A program made the translations under genes and the position numbers. A stretch of DNA of 41,998 nt, from positions 1 through 41,998 of the forward strand of contig NZ_JAFMPY010000034.1 of the NCBI RefSeq assembly GCF_017353515.1, written 5' to 3'. Positions within the stretch are counted from its first letter, which is position 1. The number at the start of each line of letters is the position of its first letter. Source of the DNA: Jiella sonneratiae (lineage in GTDB: Bacteria; Pseudomonadota; Alphaproteobacteria; Rhizobiales; Rhizobiaceae). Below the pieces are notes generated by a model. The model saw only the letters and a program-made list of their open reading frames with translations, was not told the DNA's origin and ran no database searches. Shown here one piece after another: positions 36,101 to 41,998 of the stretch.

Positions 36101-36732
36101 CGCTGTCGGTTGCCGGCGTCATCGGGGCGCTGCTCGCCACCCATACGGCGGTGTCGATGCCGGTGGTCATCGGCATCCTGATGCTGATGGGCATCGTGAC
36201 CAAGAACACCATCATGCTGGTCGACTTCGCGGTCGAGCGGGAAAAGCACGGCATGAGCCAGACCGAGGCGATCATCGACGCCGGCTCGAAGCGGGCGCGG
36301 CCGATCATCATGACGACGCTCGCCATGGCGGCGGGCATGATGCCGGCGGCGATGGCGACGGGCGAGGGCGGCGAGTTCCGCGCCCCGATGGCGATCGCGG
36401 TGATCGGCGGCCTCCTGGTCTCCACCGTGCTGTCGCTGGTGCTGATCCCGTCGATCTACACGCTGATGGACGATCTCAGCCACGTCACCGGCCGCTTCTT
36501 CGGCTGGCTGCTCTCGCCGAACCCGCCGCAGGAGGAGACCGGCACCGCGCTGGTGCCGGGCCATGGTGGCGCGGGCATCGCGCCCTGGCCGCATCCGGCC
36601 GGTCCGGTGCCTGTCGCTGGGCCGGGATCCGCCTTCGTCTACGGGCCTCCGGCGATCTACCAGATCGCCGCCGGCAAGCCGCGGGACGACGAAGAGGGCG
36701 GTCCGGCGCGCTATCCGCACGCCGCCGAATGA
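33136..36732 (+). CDS. RND (HAE1/AcrB-like) efflux permease with extra segment
   Basis: The protein is 1198 aa, against about 1050 for AcrB. The start MNWNISGWAIRHPVPPILLF overlaps the adaptor stop by 4 bp. It is a proton-driven trimeric drug or solvent exporter. Proton-relay residues are present: Asp401/Asp402 in TM4 (GILVDDAIVEIEN) and Lys1023 in TM10 (IVTKNTIMLVDFA). AcrB has 407/408 and 940, so about 90 residues are added between them. The surplus lies near 500-590, between TM6 and TM7, with two extra hydrophobic stretches (FIPLWALCAAALYTLAVLPE at about 511; AAMLAAGLFALAVVLAYLGM at about 560). A Pro/Gly-rich tail of about 80 residues follows TM12. Confidence 0.94.
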   Translation: MNWNISGWAIRHPVPPILLFVVLMALGLYSFFALPITRFPNIDVPVIAVTVTQSGAAPSELESQVTKRVEDAIAGVSGVKHITSTITDGQSLSAAEFRLEVDTDRALNDVKDAIAKIRSDLPRSVDEPIIQRIEVENQSIVTYAASSPGMTPEQLSWFVDDTVIRELQGLKGVGKVDRMGGVEREIQVRLDPDRLAALGVTAATINAQLRATNVDLSGGRGDFGGQEQAIRTLASADTVSGLASTRIALPGGNEAKLADLGEVVDSWEEPRSFARLDREPVVAFSVFRAKGASDTTVADAVSGRIQELGAQYPNVSFAKIDDSVTYTYGNYESAMETLAEGAFLAVIVVLFFLRDWRATVVAAITLPLAAIPTFGLMDLMGFSLNLVSLLAITLVTGILVDDAIVEIENIERHMSMGKPPYRASMEAADEIGLAVIAITATIMAVFAPVSFMGGIAGQYFKQFGLTVAMAVFFSLLVARLITPMLAAYFFRPHRHDGPGFFRLLLRRLLWFIPLWALCAAALYTLAVLPELGAGSAVKGFLQPLVADLPPIDFATARQDAAMLAAGLFALAVVLAYLGMPHAPEGKVGLVNRAYTRFLRATLHVFWIPTPVFWKGADGRRRFLRFPFGMRWVTLAVGIAVFAGSIYSIRFLPTGFIPKEDASRIVVSLELPPGSTLDTTRKVTDEAVTSIRDLPEVRSVLVIGGSSPTGTLEVRRAALTVNLTRKHERTRSQAVLEPIIAQKLAEIPDLRAFYVNDRGERELSVGILGDDGDKVSEVAAKLESEMRKDPMFASPSAMASFARPEIRITPRFDVAADLGVTADQISQTVRVATIGDVGANLAKFNLGTRQIPIRVELEKSARSDLQTIRNLKVNTGSGAAVPLETVADIGFGRGPSTIDRYDRERLVKVGTSMAPGYEIGQGSARIAELPAVKEMPPGVRLQEVGDAEIQGEVFAGFASAMASGIMMVLVVLILLFGSFFVPITILAALPLSVAGVIGALLATHTAVSMPVVIGILMLMGIVTKNTIMLVDFAVEREKHGMSQTEAIIDAGSKRARPIIMTTLAMAAGMMPAAMATGEGGEFRAPMAIAVIGGLLVSTVLSLVLIPSIYTLMDDLSHVTGRFFGWLLSPNPPQEETGTALVPGHGGAGIAPWPHPAGPVPVAGPGSAFVYGPPAIYQIAAGKPRDDEEGGPARYPHAAE

Positions 36733-36819
36733 CGAGGGCGGCGGGCGCCGGAACGGGGGCGATCGGACGCAGCGACGGCCCCTTGACCGGCGCCGCGTTC
36801 GCGTGAACAAGCGTTGGCC

Positions 36820-37314
36820 ATGGAACCGCTCGGCGCAGGCGCACCGCAACCAGACATCGAAATCGGCCGGCTGAAGCTCGCCGATGCCCGCGACCTCGCG
36901 CCGCTGATCGCCGCCTACAACCAGTCGCTGTTCCGCGGCCCCCCGGGGGCGCCCGACGCCTTCTATGCCGAGCAGCTCCTGCAGGACCGCACCGCCGAGG
37001 TGCTCGGGGCGCGGCTCGACGGCGACCTCGTCGGCTTCGTCATCTTCTACGACATCCCGGACGTGTGGACCGGCATGCGCTCGGGCCTCGCCGACCACAT
37101 CTTCGTCGATCACCGCCACCGCCGGAAGGGCATCGCCAAGGCGATGGTCGACGTTCTCGCCGAGGAGGCCGACGGCCGCGGCTGGTCGAAGCTCGTCCTG
37201 CACGCGCCGCGCAATCCCGGCACCGGCCGTCGCCTCTACGAGAAGGTGGCCGAGCCGGCGGACTGGGCGAGCTACGTCATCCGCTTCATCGACCGCGAGC
37301 CGAACGTCAGGTGA
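36820..37314 (+). CDS. GNAT family N-acetyltransferase
   Basis: The protein is 164 aa from the ATG at 36820; a TTG two codons earlier is possible and no strong Shine-Dalgarno is seen. The acetyl-CoA site is clear: VDHRHRRKGIAKAMVDVLAE, with the R-R-K-G-I-A loop (motif A) after a beta strand HIFV. LARLDGDLVGFVIFYDIP is strand 2-3, and LVLHAPRNPGTGRRLYEKVA is motif B with the Tyr that often acts as acid. The acceptor is unknown. It sits 87 bp after the RND permease, possibly read through from that operon, and before the sdh genes. Confidence 0.9.
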   Translation: MEPLGAGAPQPDIEIGRLKLADARDLAPLIAAYNQSLFRGPPGAPDAFYAEQLLQDRTAEVLGARLDGDLVGFVIFYDIPDVWTGMRSGLADHIFVDHRHRRKGIAKAMVDVLAEEADGRGWSKLVLHAPRNPGTGRRLYEKVAEPADWASYVIRFIDREPNVR

Positions 37315-37570
37315 TTCGCGCGCGTTTCCCGTCGCGGGCCCGCGCCGTGCCGCGCGGCCGGCGCCCGGCGTCGGCTCGCCGCCGGCTGCGGGGATCGCCC
37401 GGGGCGCCCTAATCGATTAAGCCGGGCGGGTCATTTCGCAACTGCGGCGAAAGGCTTGCTTTCGACCGGCGAATTGGCCTTTTAGAAGGCTTCCATTGGC
37501 CGTTCGCCGCACCGCGCTACCCTTGGGCGTGCCGGTGCTGCCGGCCGAAAGCATGGACTGGAAGGCACCG

Positions 37571-37963
37571 ATGTCCGACGTCAAATCCGCGCGGCCGCTC
37601 TCGCCGCATATCAGCATCTACCGCTTCCGCCCCACCATGGCGATGTCGATCGTCCATCGCATCACCGGCGGTGCGCTCTATGTCGGAACGCTGTTTCTGG
37701 TCTGGTGGCTGGTGGCTGCCGCCGGCGGACCGGACTCCTTCGCCGCGGCCTCCGGCTTCTTCGGCTCCTTCCTCGGGAAACTGATCCTCTTCGGCTACAG
37801 CTGGGCGCTGATCCACCACATGCTCGGCGGCATCCGGCACTTCGTCTGGGACATGGGGCACGCCGACTCGCGGGAGACCTCGACAAAGCTCGCCGTCGCG
37901 ACGCTGATCGGTTCGGTCGCCCTGACCGTCCTGCTCTGGCTCGGCATCCTGATCTTCGGCTGA
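37571..37963 (+). CDS. sdhC: Succinate dehydrogenase cytochrome b556 subunit
   Basis: The protein is 130 aa. The ATG at 37571 has GGAAGG 5 nt upstream; the open frame upstream is not family-like. It anchors complex II in the inner membrane and binds heme b and ubiquinone with SdhD. The signature RPLSPHISIYRFRPTMAMSI leads into VHRITGGALYVG (Ser/Arg quinone-site residues) and TM1. TM2 carries the heme-ligand His in LIHHMLGGIRHFVWDMGH, and TM3 is LIGSVALTVLLWLGILIF. sdhD follows after 14 bp. The promoter should lie in 37315-37570, where no clear site was seen. Confidence 0.95.
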   Translation: MSDVKSARPLSPHISIYRFRPTMAMSIVHRITGGALYVGTLFLVWWLVAAAGGPDSFAAASGFFGSFLGKLILFGYSWALIHHMLGGIRHFVWDMGHADSRETSTKLAVATLIGSVALTVLLWLGILIFG

Positions 37964-37977
37964 AAGGACCAAGCAAG

Positions 37978-38355
37978 ATGAGCGATTTCAGAACCCCGCT
38001 TCGCCGCGTGCGCGGTCTCGGCGCTGCCGGCGGCACCGAGCATTTCTGGCAGCAGCGCCTGACGGCAGTCGCCAACGTCTTCCTGATCACCTTCTTCGTG
38101 ATCCTCCTCCTGACCCTGATGAACGAGAGCTACGAGGGCGTGCGGGCGGCCTTCGCCAACCCCTTCGTCGGCATCGTCATGGCGCTGGTGGTCGTCTCGG
38201 CGACGATCCACATGAAGCTCGGCATGCAGGTGATCATCGAGGACTACGTCCACGGGGGCGCCAAGCTGCCGCTCCTCATCCTCAATACCTTCTTTGCGAT
38301 CGCCGTCGCCGCGGCGTGCCTTTTCGCGATCGTCAAGATGAGCTTCGGAGCCTGA
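37978..38355 (+). CDS. sdhD: Succinate dehydrogenase hydrophobic membrane anchor subunit
   Basis: The protein is 125 aa. The ATG is preceded by AAAGGA. It has the alphaproteobacterial SdhD pattern: MSDFRTPLRRVRGLGAAGGT, then EHFWQQRLTAVANVFLITFF (TM1), IVMALVVVSATIHMKLGMQV (TM2, with the His that pairs with heme) and IIEDYVHG. TM3 is LLILNTFFAIAVAAACLFAI. With SdhC it forms the membrane arm of complex II. The sdhA start is 3 bp after the stop, so all three genes form one operon. Confidence 0.95.
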   Translation: MSDFRTPLRRVRGLGAAGGTEHFWQQRLTAVANVFLITFFVILLLTLMNESYEGVRAAFANPFVGIVMALVVVSATIHMKLGMQVIIEDYVHGGAKLPLLILNTFFAIAVAAACLFAIVKMSFGA

Positions 38356-38358
38356 GCC

Positions 38359-40233
38359 ATGGCTGACAACACCACCATGAACGGTGCCGGCAACAACGGC
38401 GCGGGCGGCCAGCCGCATCGCAGCGCCCCCGCGACGAACGGCAAGGCCTATCCGGTCGTCGACCACACCTTCGACGTGGTGGTGGTCGGCGCCGGCGGCG
38501 CCGGGCTGCGCGCCACCCTCGGCTGCGCCCAGGCGGGGCTGAAGACCGCCTGCGTCACCAAGGTCTTCCCGACCCGCTCGCACACTGTCGCGGCGCAAGG
38601 CGGCGTCGCCGCCTCGCTCGGCAACATGGGCAAGGACGACTGGCGCTGGCACATGTACGACACCGTCAAGGGGTCGGACTGGCTGGGCGACCAGGACGCC
38701 ATCGAATATCTCGTCAGGAACGCCCCGCAGGCGGTCTACGAGCTCGAACATTTCGGCGTGCCGTTCTCCCGTACGGAAGACGGCAGGATCTACCAGCGGC
38801 CGTTTGGCGGCATGACCACCGAATTCGGCCAGGGTCCCGCCGCCCAGCGCACCTGCGCCGCCGCCGACCGCACCGGCCACGCCATCCTGCACACCCTCTA
38901 CGGCCAGTCGCTGCGCCACGCGACCGAGTTCTACATCGAATATTTCGCCATCGACCTGATCATGGACGAGGAGGGCGCCTGCCGCGGCGTCGTGGCGCTC
39001 TGCCTCGACGACGGCACGATCCACCGCTTCCGCGCCAAGAAGACGATCCTCGCCACCGGCGGCTACGGCCGCGCCTATTTCTCCGCCACCTCCGCCCATA
39101 CCTGCACCGGCGACGGCGGCGGCATGGTTCTGAGGGCCGGCCTGCCGCTGCAGGACATGGAATTCGTGCAGTTCCACCCGACCGGCATCTACGGCGCCGG
39201 CTGCCTGATCACCGAAGGGGCGCGGGGCGAGGGCGGCTATCTGACGAATTCCGAAGGCGAGCGCTTCATGGAGCGCTACGCCCCCTCGGCCAAGGATCTC
39301 GCCTCGCGCGACGTGGTGTCACGCTCGATGACCATGGAGATCCGCGAGGGCCGCGGTGTCGGCAAGAACCAGGACCACATCTTCCTGCATCTCGACCACC
39401 TCGACCCGGCGGTGTTGCACGAGCGCCTGCCCGGCATTTCGGAATCGGCCCGGATCTTCGCCGGCGTCGACGTCACCCGCGAGCCGATCCCGGTGCTGCC
39501 GACGGTCCACTACAACATGGGCGGCATCCCGACGAATTTCCACGGCGAAGTGCTGACCAAGAAGGACGGCGACCCGGACGCCGTGGTGCCCGGGCTGATG
39601 GCGGTCGGTGAGGCGGGCTGCGTCTCGGTGCACGGGGCCAACCGGCTCGGTTCCAACTCGCTGATCGATCTCGTGGTCTTCGGCCGGGCCGCGGCGCTTA
39701 GATGCGCCGAGACGGTGGCGGCCGGCGAGAGCCAGCCGGACCTGCCGGCGGGCGCCGGCGACGCCGCGCTCGCCCGGCTCGACCGCTTCCGCAACGCCTC
39801 CGGCGCGACGCCGACGGCGGAGCTGCGCGACCGGATGCAGCGGACGATGCAGTCGAACTGCGCCGTCTTCCGCACCGGCGAGGTCCTCGAAGAGGGCCAT
39901 GGCAAGATCCACGAGGTCTGGCAGGCCTCCGACGACATCCGCGTCTCGGACCGCTCGCTGATCTGGAACACCGACCTCGTCGAGTCGCTCGAATACGACA
40001 ATCTCATCGCCCAGGCGGTGGTGACGATGGATTCGGCCCGCAACCGGACGGAATCGCGCGGCGCCCACGCCCGCGAGGATTTCCCCGACCGCGACGACCA
40101 GAACTGGATGAAGCACACGCTCGCCTTCTGTGACACGGCCGGAAAGACCGTGACCCTGGAGGATCGGCCGGTCCACACCTACACGCTGTCGAACCAGATC
40201 GACTACATCGAGCCGAAGAAGCGCGTATATTGA
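38359..40233 (+). CDS. sdhA: Succinate dehydrogenase flavoprotein subunit
   Basis: The protein is 624 aa. It oxidises succinate to fumarate in complex II. The FAD-binding fold starts [16 protein letters not shown] (about 40-55). The His in [11 protein letters not shown] is the covalent FAD attachment point. [20 protein letters not shown] and the [10 protein letters not shown] catalytic-Arg region follow, then [15 protein letters not shown] and [19 protein letters not shown]. The C-terminal helical domain ends YIEPKKRVY. The N-terminal 30 residues are longer and Asn/Gly-rich compared with most homologues. In relatives sdhB follows directly; here the next gene is a VapD homologue, and sdhB is not in the rest of the window. 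Confidence 0.97.
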   Translation: MADNTTMNGAGNNGAGGQPHRSAPATNGKAYPVVDHTFDVVVVGAGGAGLRATLGCAQAGLKTACVTKVFPTRSHTVAAQGGVAASLGNMGKDDWRWHMYDTVKGSDWLGDQDAIEYLVRNAPQAVYELEHFGVPFSRTEDGRIYQRPFGGMTTEFGQGPAAQRTCAAADRTGHAILHTLYGQSLRHATEFYIEYFAIDLIMDEEGACRGVVALCLDDGTIHRFRAKKTILATGGYGRAYFSATSAHTCTGDGGGMVLRAGLPLQDMEFVQFHPTGIYGAGCLITEGARGEGGYLTNSEGERFMERYAPSAKDLASRDVVSRSMTMEIREGRGVGKNQDHIFLHLDHLDPAVLHERLPGISESARIFAGVDVTREPIPVLPTVHYNMGGIPTNFHGEVLTKKDGDPDAVVPGLMAVGEAGCVSVHGANRLGSNSLIDLVVFGRAAALRCAETVAAGESQPDLPAGAGDAALARLDRFRNASGATPTAELRDRMQRTMQSNCAVFRTGEVLEEGHGKIHEVWQASDDIRVSDRSLIWNTDLVESLEYDNLIAQAVVTMDSARNRTESRGAHAREDFPDRDDQNWMKHTLAFCDTAGKTVTLEDRPVHTYTLSNQIDYIEPKKRVY

Positions 40234-40282
40234 CACGTCGCGACCGACGGTTGATGTCAGTCAGAAGTGAAGGAGGTGCTCG

Positions 40283-40630
40283 ATGCCTTCAATTGGACAC
40301 AACAGCCGACGGTCGGGTTCCATGTTTGCCATCGTGTTCGATCTCGATACCAACAGCCTGAAGGACGTATATGGCGGGCCCTCGTGGAACAACGCCTATA
40401 CGGATGTCCGCAATTTCCTCAAGAAACGCGGATTCGACTGGCAACAGGGCAGCACCTATTTCGGCGACGACACGGTCGACGCCGTGTCCTGCGTTCTGAC
40501 GATCCAGGACATGACGGCCGAATTCGACTGGTTCGCGCCCTCGGTGCGCGACATCCGCATGCTTCGGATCGAGGACAACAACGATTTGATGCCGGCGGTC
40601 GCGCGGGTCGCGAGCCGCCGGAAACCATGA
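40283..40630 (+). CDS. vapD: VapD family protein (Cas2-like fold ribonuclease family)
   Basis: The protein is 115 aa. The ATG has AAGGAGG 6 nt upstream. After a 13-residue lead, MFAIVFDLDTNSLKDVYG is the first strand and helix of VapD, with the Asp where Cas2-fold nucleases carry the metal Asp. SWNNAYTDVRNFLKKRGFDW, QQGSTYFGDDTVDAVSCVLT and VRDIRMLRIEDNNDLMP follow and cover the domain. H. pylori and Haemophilus VapD proteins are mRNA-cleaving toxins; activity here is inferred. No VapX-like antitoxin is seen on either side. It lies 49 bp after sdhA and 13 bp before repeat copy B. Confidence 0.87.
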   Translation: MPSIGHNSRRSGSMFAIVFDLDTNSLKDVYGGPSWNNAYTDVRNFLKKRGFDWQQGSTYFGDDTVDAVSCVLTIQDMTAEFDWFAPSVRDIRMLRIEDNNDLMPAVARVASRRKP

Positions 40631-40643
40631 TCCTTTGATACGA

Positions 40644-40738
40644 GATCCGTTCGATCAGAGCGGGGTTCGTATCAAGCCCGCGCGGCGAATGAGCGTCTTT
40701 GTTTCCGGCGTCACGAAGTGATCTGGCGGAAACCGTAT
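40644..40738 (+). repeat. 95-bp dispersed repeat, copy B
   Basis: It is the partner of copy A, in the same orientation, 13 bp after the vapD stop. An extra left end TTGATACGA (40635-40643) pairs with TCGTATCAA (40667-40675) inside the element. A second hairpin uses GTTTCCG and CGGAAAC. The right end CCGTATGA is a one-base variant of copy A CCGTATCA. Confidence 0.9.
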
Positions 40739-40847
40739 GAGAGGATGGCGCTTGGGATTACCGCCTCCTCAAGGCTTGCGGGCCTGAGCGACCATCCGCC
40801 GGACGCAGACGCCTCGCTCAGCGCCGTGCCGTCCCTCGCCGTGCCCG

Positions 40848-40867
40848 GGCGGGCGGCGCCGCCCGCC
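40848..40867. repeat. 20-bp perfect GC palindrome
   Basis: GGCGGGCGGC directly abuts its complement GCCGCCCGCC. With no loop and no T-run, its role is unclear; it may be a strong RNA hairpin. Confidence 0.5.
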
Positions 40868-41109
40868 TCGACCGTACGCTCGGGTTGCTTTTGCCACCGT
40901 CCCTGCGGCAGTCGCCGGCGATGACCGGGCGTTACTGCAGGAAGAGCGGGTCCCGACTGCAACGGCGGGGCGATTTCCGCCGGTCATCATAAGCAACGCC
41001 TTTCTTCTTTTCAGCCAATCTTAACGACTTCCCCGATACCCCTGGGAAGACGCGCGTTGCGTCAGGCCGCTCCGAAAAGAGCTGAAACGCGTCGATAGGC
41101 GAACCTCCG

Positions 41110-41998
41110 ATGAATTTCTCGATCACCCGCAAGCTTTCCGCCCTGATCGCCGTCGCGGCGCTAGTCAGCCTCGTCGCCATGTCGCTGCAGCTCTATTCGC
41201 TGCACGAGACGATATGGAAGGACCGGCGGGCCCTGATCGTCTCGCAGGTCGACAGCGCCATCAGCATGCTGGCGGGCTTCCAGGCGCGGGTGGAAAAGGG
41301 CGAGATGACCCTTCAGCAAGCCCAGGACCGGGCCCGCGAAGCGGCCCTGCCGATCCGCTTCGGCGAGAACGACTATCTGTTCATGATGGACGGCAAGGGG
41401 CTCCGGGTCATGCATCCCGACCCGAAGCTGATGGGAACGGACGCCTTCACCTCGAAGGATCCGACGGGCCGCTACTACAACCGGGAAATGGTCGAGAATG
41501 CCCACAAGGGCGGCGGCTTCACGCCCTATTACCGTGCCCGGCTGAAGGGCTCCGACGCGCTGTCGCAGAAGCTTTCCTACGCCCAGCTCTTCGCACCGTG
41601 GGACTGGACCGTCGCGGCAGGCCTTTATGTCGACGATCTCGAAGCCCAGTTCATGGGCGAGGTCTACAAGACGCTGGCCTGGAGCGGCCTGTTGCTCGTC
41701 GTGCTGATCGCCTGCGCCGTACCGCTCGCCCGGTCCATCTCGCGCCCGATCCATGCGATGACGGCCGCGATGCGCCGGCTGGCGGCGGGCGAAAAGGACA
41801 TCGCGGTTCCGGCGATCGGCCGGCGCGACGAGCTCGGCGAGATGGCCACCGCCGTGCAGGTGTTCAAGGACCAGGCGATCGAGCGCGACGCGCTGGAGAA
41901 GGCGGCCGCGGCGGCCCGGGTTTCCGAGGCCGACGCCAAGCAGCGCCAGGCCGATCTCGAACATGCCAAGGCGGAAGACCTCAGGGCCTTCATGGGCC
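41110..41998 (+). CDS. Methyl-accepting chemotaxis protein, Cache sensor (3' end missing)
   Basis: 296 residues are visible before the window ends. The start MNFSITRKLSALIAVAALVS has a weak Shine-Dalgarno (AGGCGAACC). TM1 (residues 8-28) precedes a periplasmic single-Cache domain (about 35-180), with AALPIRFGENDYLFMMDGKG, the HPDPKLMGTDAF turn, GGGFTPYYRARLKGSDALSQ and FAPWDWTVAAGLYVDDLEAQ. TM2 (LAWSGLLLVVLIACAVPLA) leads into a HAMP domain (SRPIHAMTAAMRRLAAGEKD, RRDELGEMATAVQVFKDQA). A charged coiled coil starts the signalling part. This layout is that of sCache chemoreceptors for small organic acids in rhizobia; the ligand is unknown. A histidine kinase or cyclase output cannot be excluded because the C-terminus is missing. 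Confidence 0.88.
   Translation, partial: MNFSITRKLSALIAVAALVSLVAMSLQLYSLHETIWKDRRALIVSQVDSAISMLAGFQARVEKGEMTLQQAQDRAREAALPIRFGENDYLFMMDGKGLRVMHPDPKLMGTDAFTSKDPTGRYYNREMVENAHKGGGFTPYYRARLKGSDALSQKLSYAQLFAPWDWTVAAGLYVDDLEAQFMGEVYKTLAWSGLLLVVLIACAVPLARSISRPIHAMTAAMRRLAAGEKDIAVPAIGRRDELGEMATAVQVFKDQAIERDALEKAAAAARVSEADAKQRQADLEHAKAEDLRAFMG

Larger units (their letters stand above)
40631..41109. other. Intergenic region between vapD and the chemoreceptor gene
   Basis: These 479 bp contain repeat copy B and a 20-bp GC palindrome (40848-40867). Open frames here are unconserved. No confident promoter for the chemoreceptor was found; the AT-richer part at 41000-41035 is the best candidate. Confidence 0.55.

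Noticed and set aside
33490-37203. 1237-aa minus-strand open frame opposite the RND permease and GNAT genes
   Set aside because: Composition is Arg/Asp/His-rich low-complexity; it crosses two clear plus-strand genes.
40283-40630. CRISPR-Cas adaptation gene (Cas2)
   Set aside because: The fold is Cas2-like, but sequence motifs are VapD-type and there is no cas1 or repeat array in the window.

Overview
The window looks like a chromosomal piece of a high-GC alphaproteobacterium, most likely order Hyphomicrobiales (Rhizobiales). Three things suggest this: strong GC bias at codon third positions; a DUF4167 protein; and the gene order mltG-yicC-gmk / rsmA-pdxA-surA-lptD-lptG-lptF / pepA-holC, with sdhC-sdhD-sdhA further on. 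The closest family cannot be fixed by eye. No rRNA, tRNA, CRISPR array, prophage or complete insertion sequence is visible.

Layout. 1-1563: a window-edge CDS start and a DUF4167 protein with a disordered Arg/Asp/Gln-rich tail, closed by a textbook UUCG terminator. 1754-2686: a PAPS-type sulfotransferase. 2958-7550: seven minus-strand genes (three VOC proteins, a tandem DUF1428 protein, two glutathione S-transferases, a RibD/DHFR-like reductase) divergent from a MarR regulator (7607-8077), with a 12-bp palindrome and a possible leaderless start between them. 8078-8381: two long imperfect palindromes of one repeat family. 8382-23556: a housekeeping block for the cell envelope, RNA, vitamin B6 and DNA polymerase. 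It is interrupted by a periplasmic ClpP-fold-like protein (9552-10553, antisense between mltG and yicC) and by a ParD antitoxin followed by a truncated ParE toxin (12525-13123).

23620-28959: PhzF-like protein, His-rich CDF metal exporter, a CopZ-like chaperone and a two-HMA P1B copper ATPase. The last two are divergent, and each has a CueR-type operator. 28981-29075: first copy of a 95-bp dispersed repeat. 29080-33138: a membrane-anchored unknown, a LinE/MhqO-type VOC dioxygenase, a 20-bp inverted repeat, and a TetR gene with a perfect 16-bp operator heading a tetR-adaptor-RND permease operon. The permease (to 36732) carries about 90 extra residues between TM6 and TM7. 36820-37314: GNAT acetyltransferase.

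37571-40233: sdhC-sdhD-sdhA. sdhB does not follow; instead there is a VapD-like gene (Cas2-fold ribonuclease family) and the second repeat copy. 41110-41998: start of a Cache/HAMP chemoreceptor that runs off the window.

The candidates for less-described biology are the palindromic repeat families, the MarR-linked detoxification cluster, the intruding ClpP-fold gene and the orphan VapD. None of these is shown to be new by sequence inspection alone.
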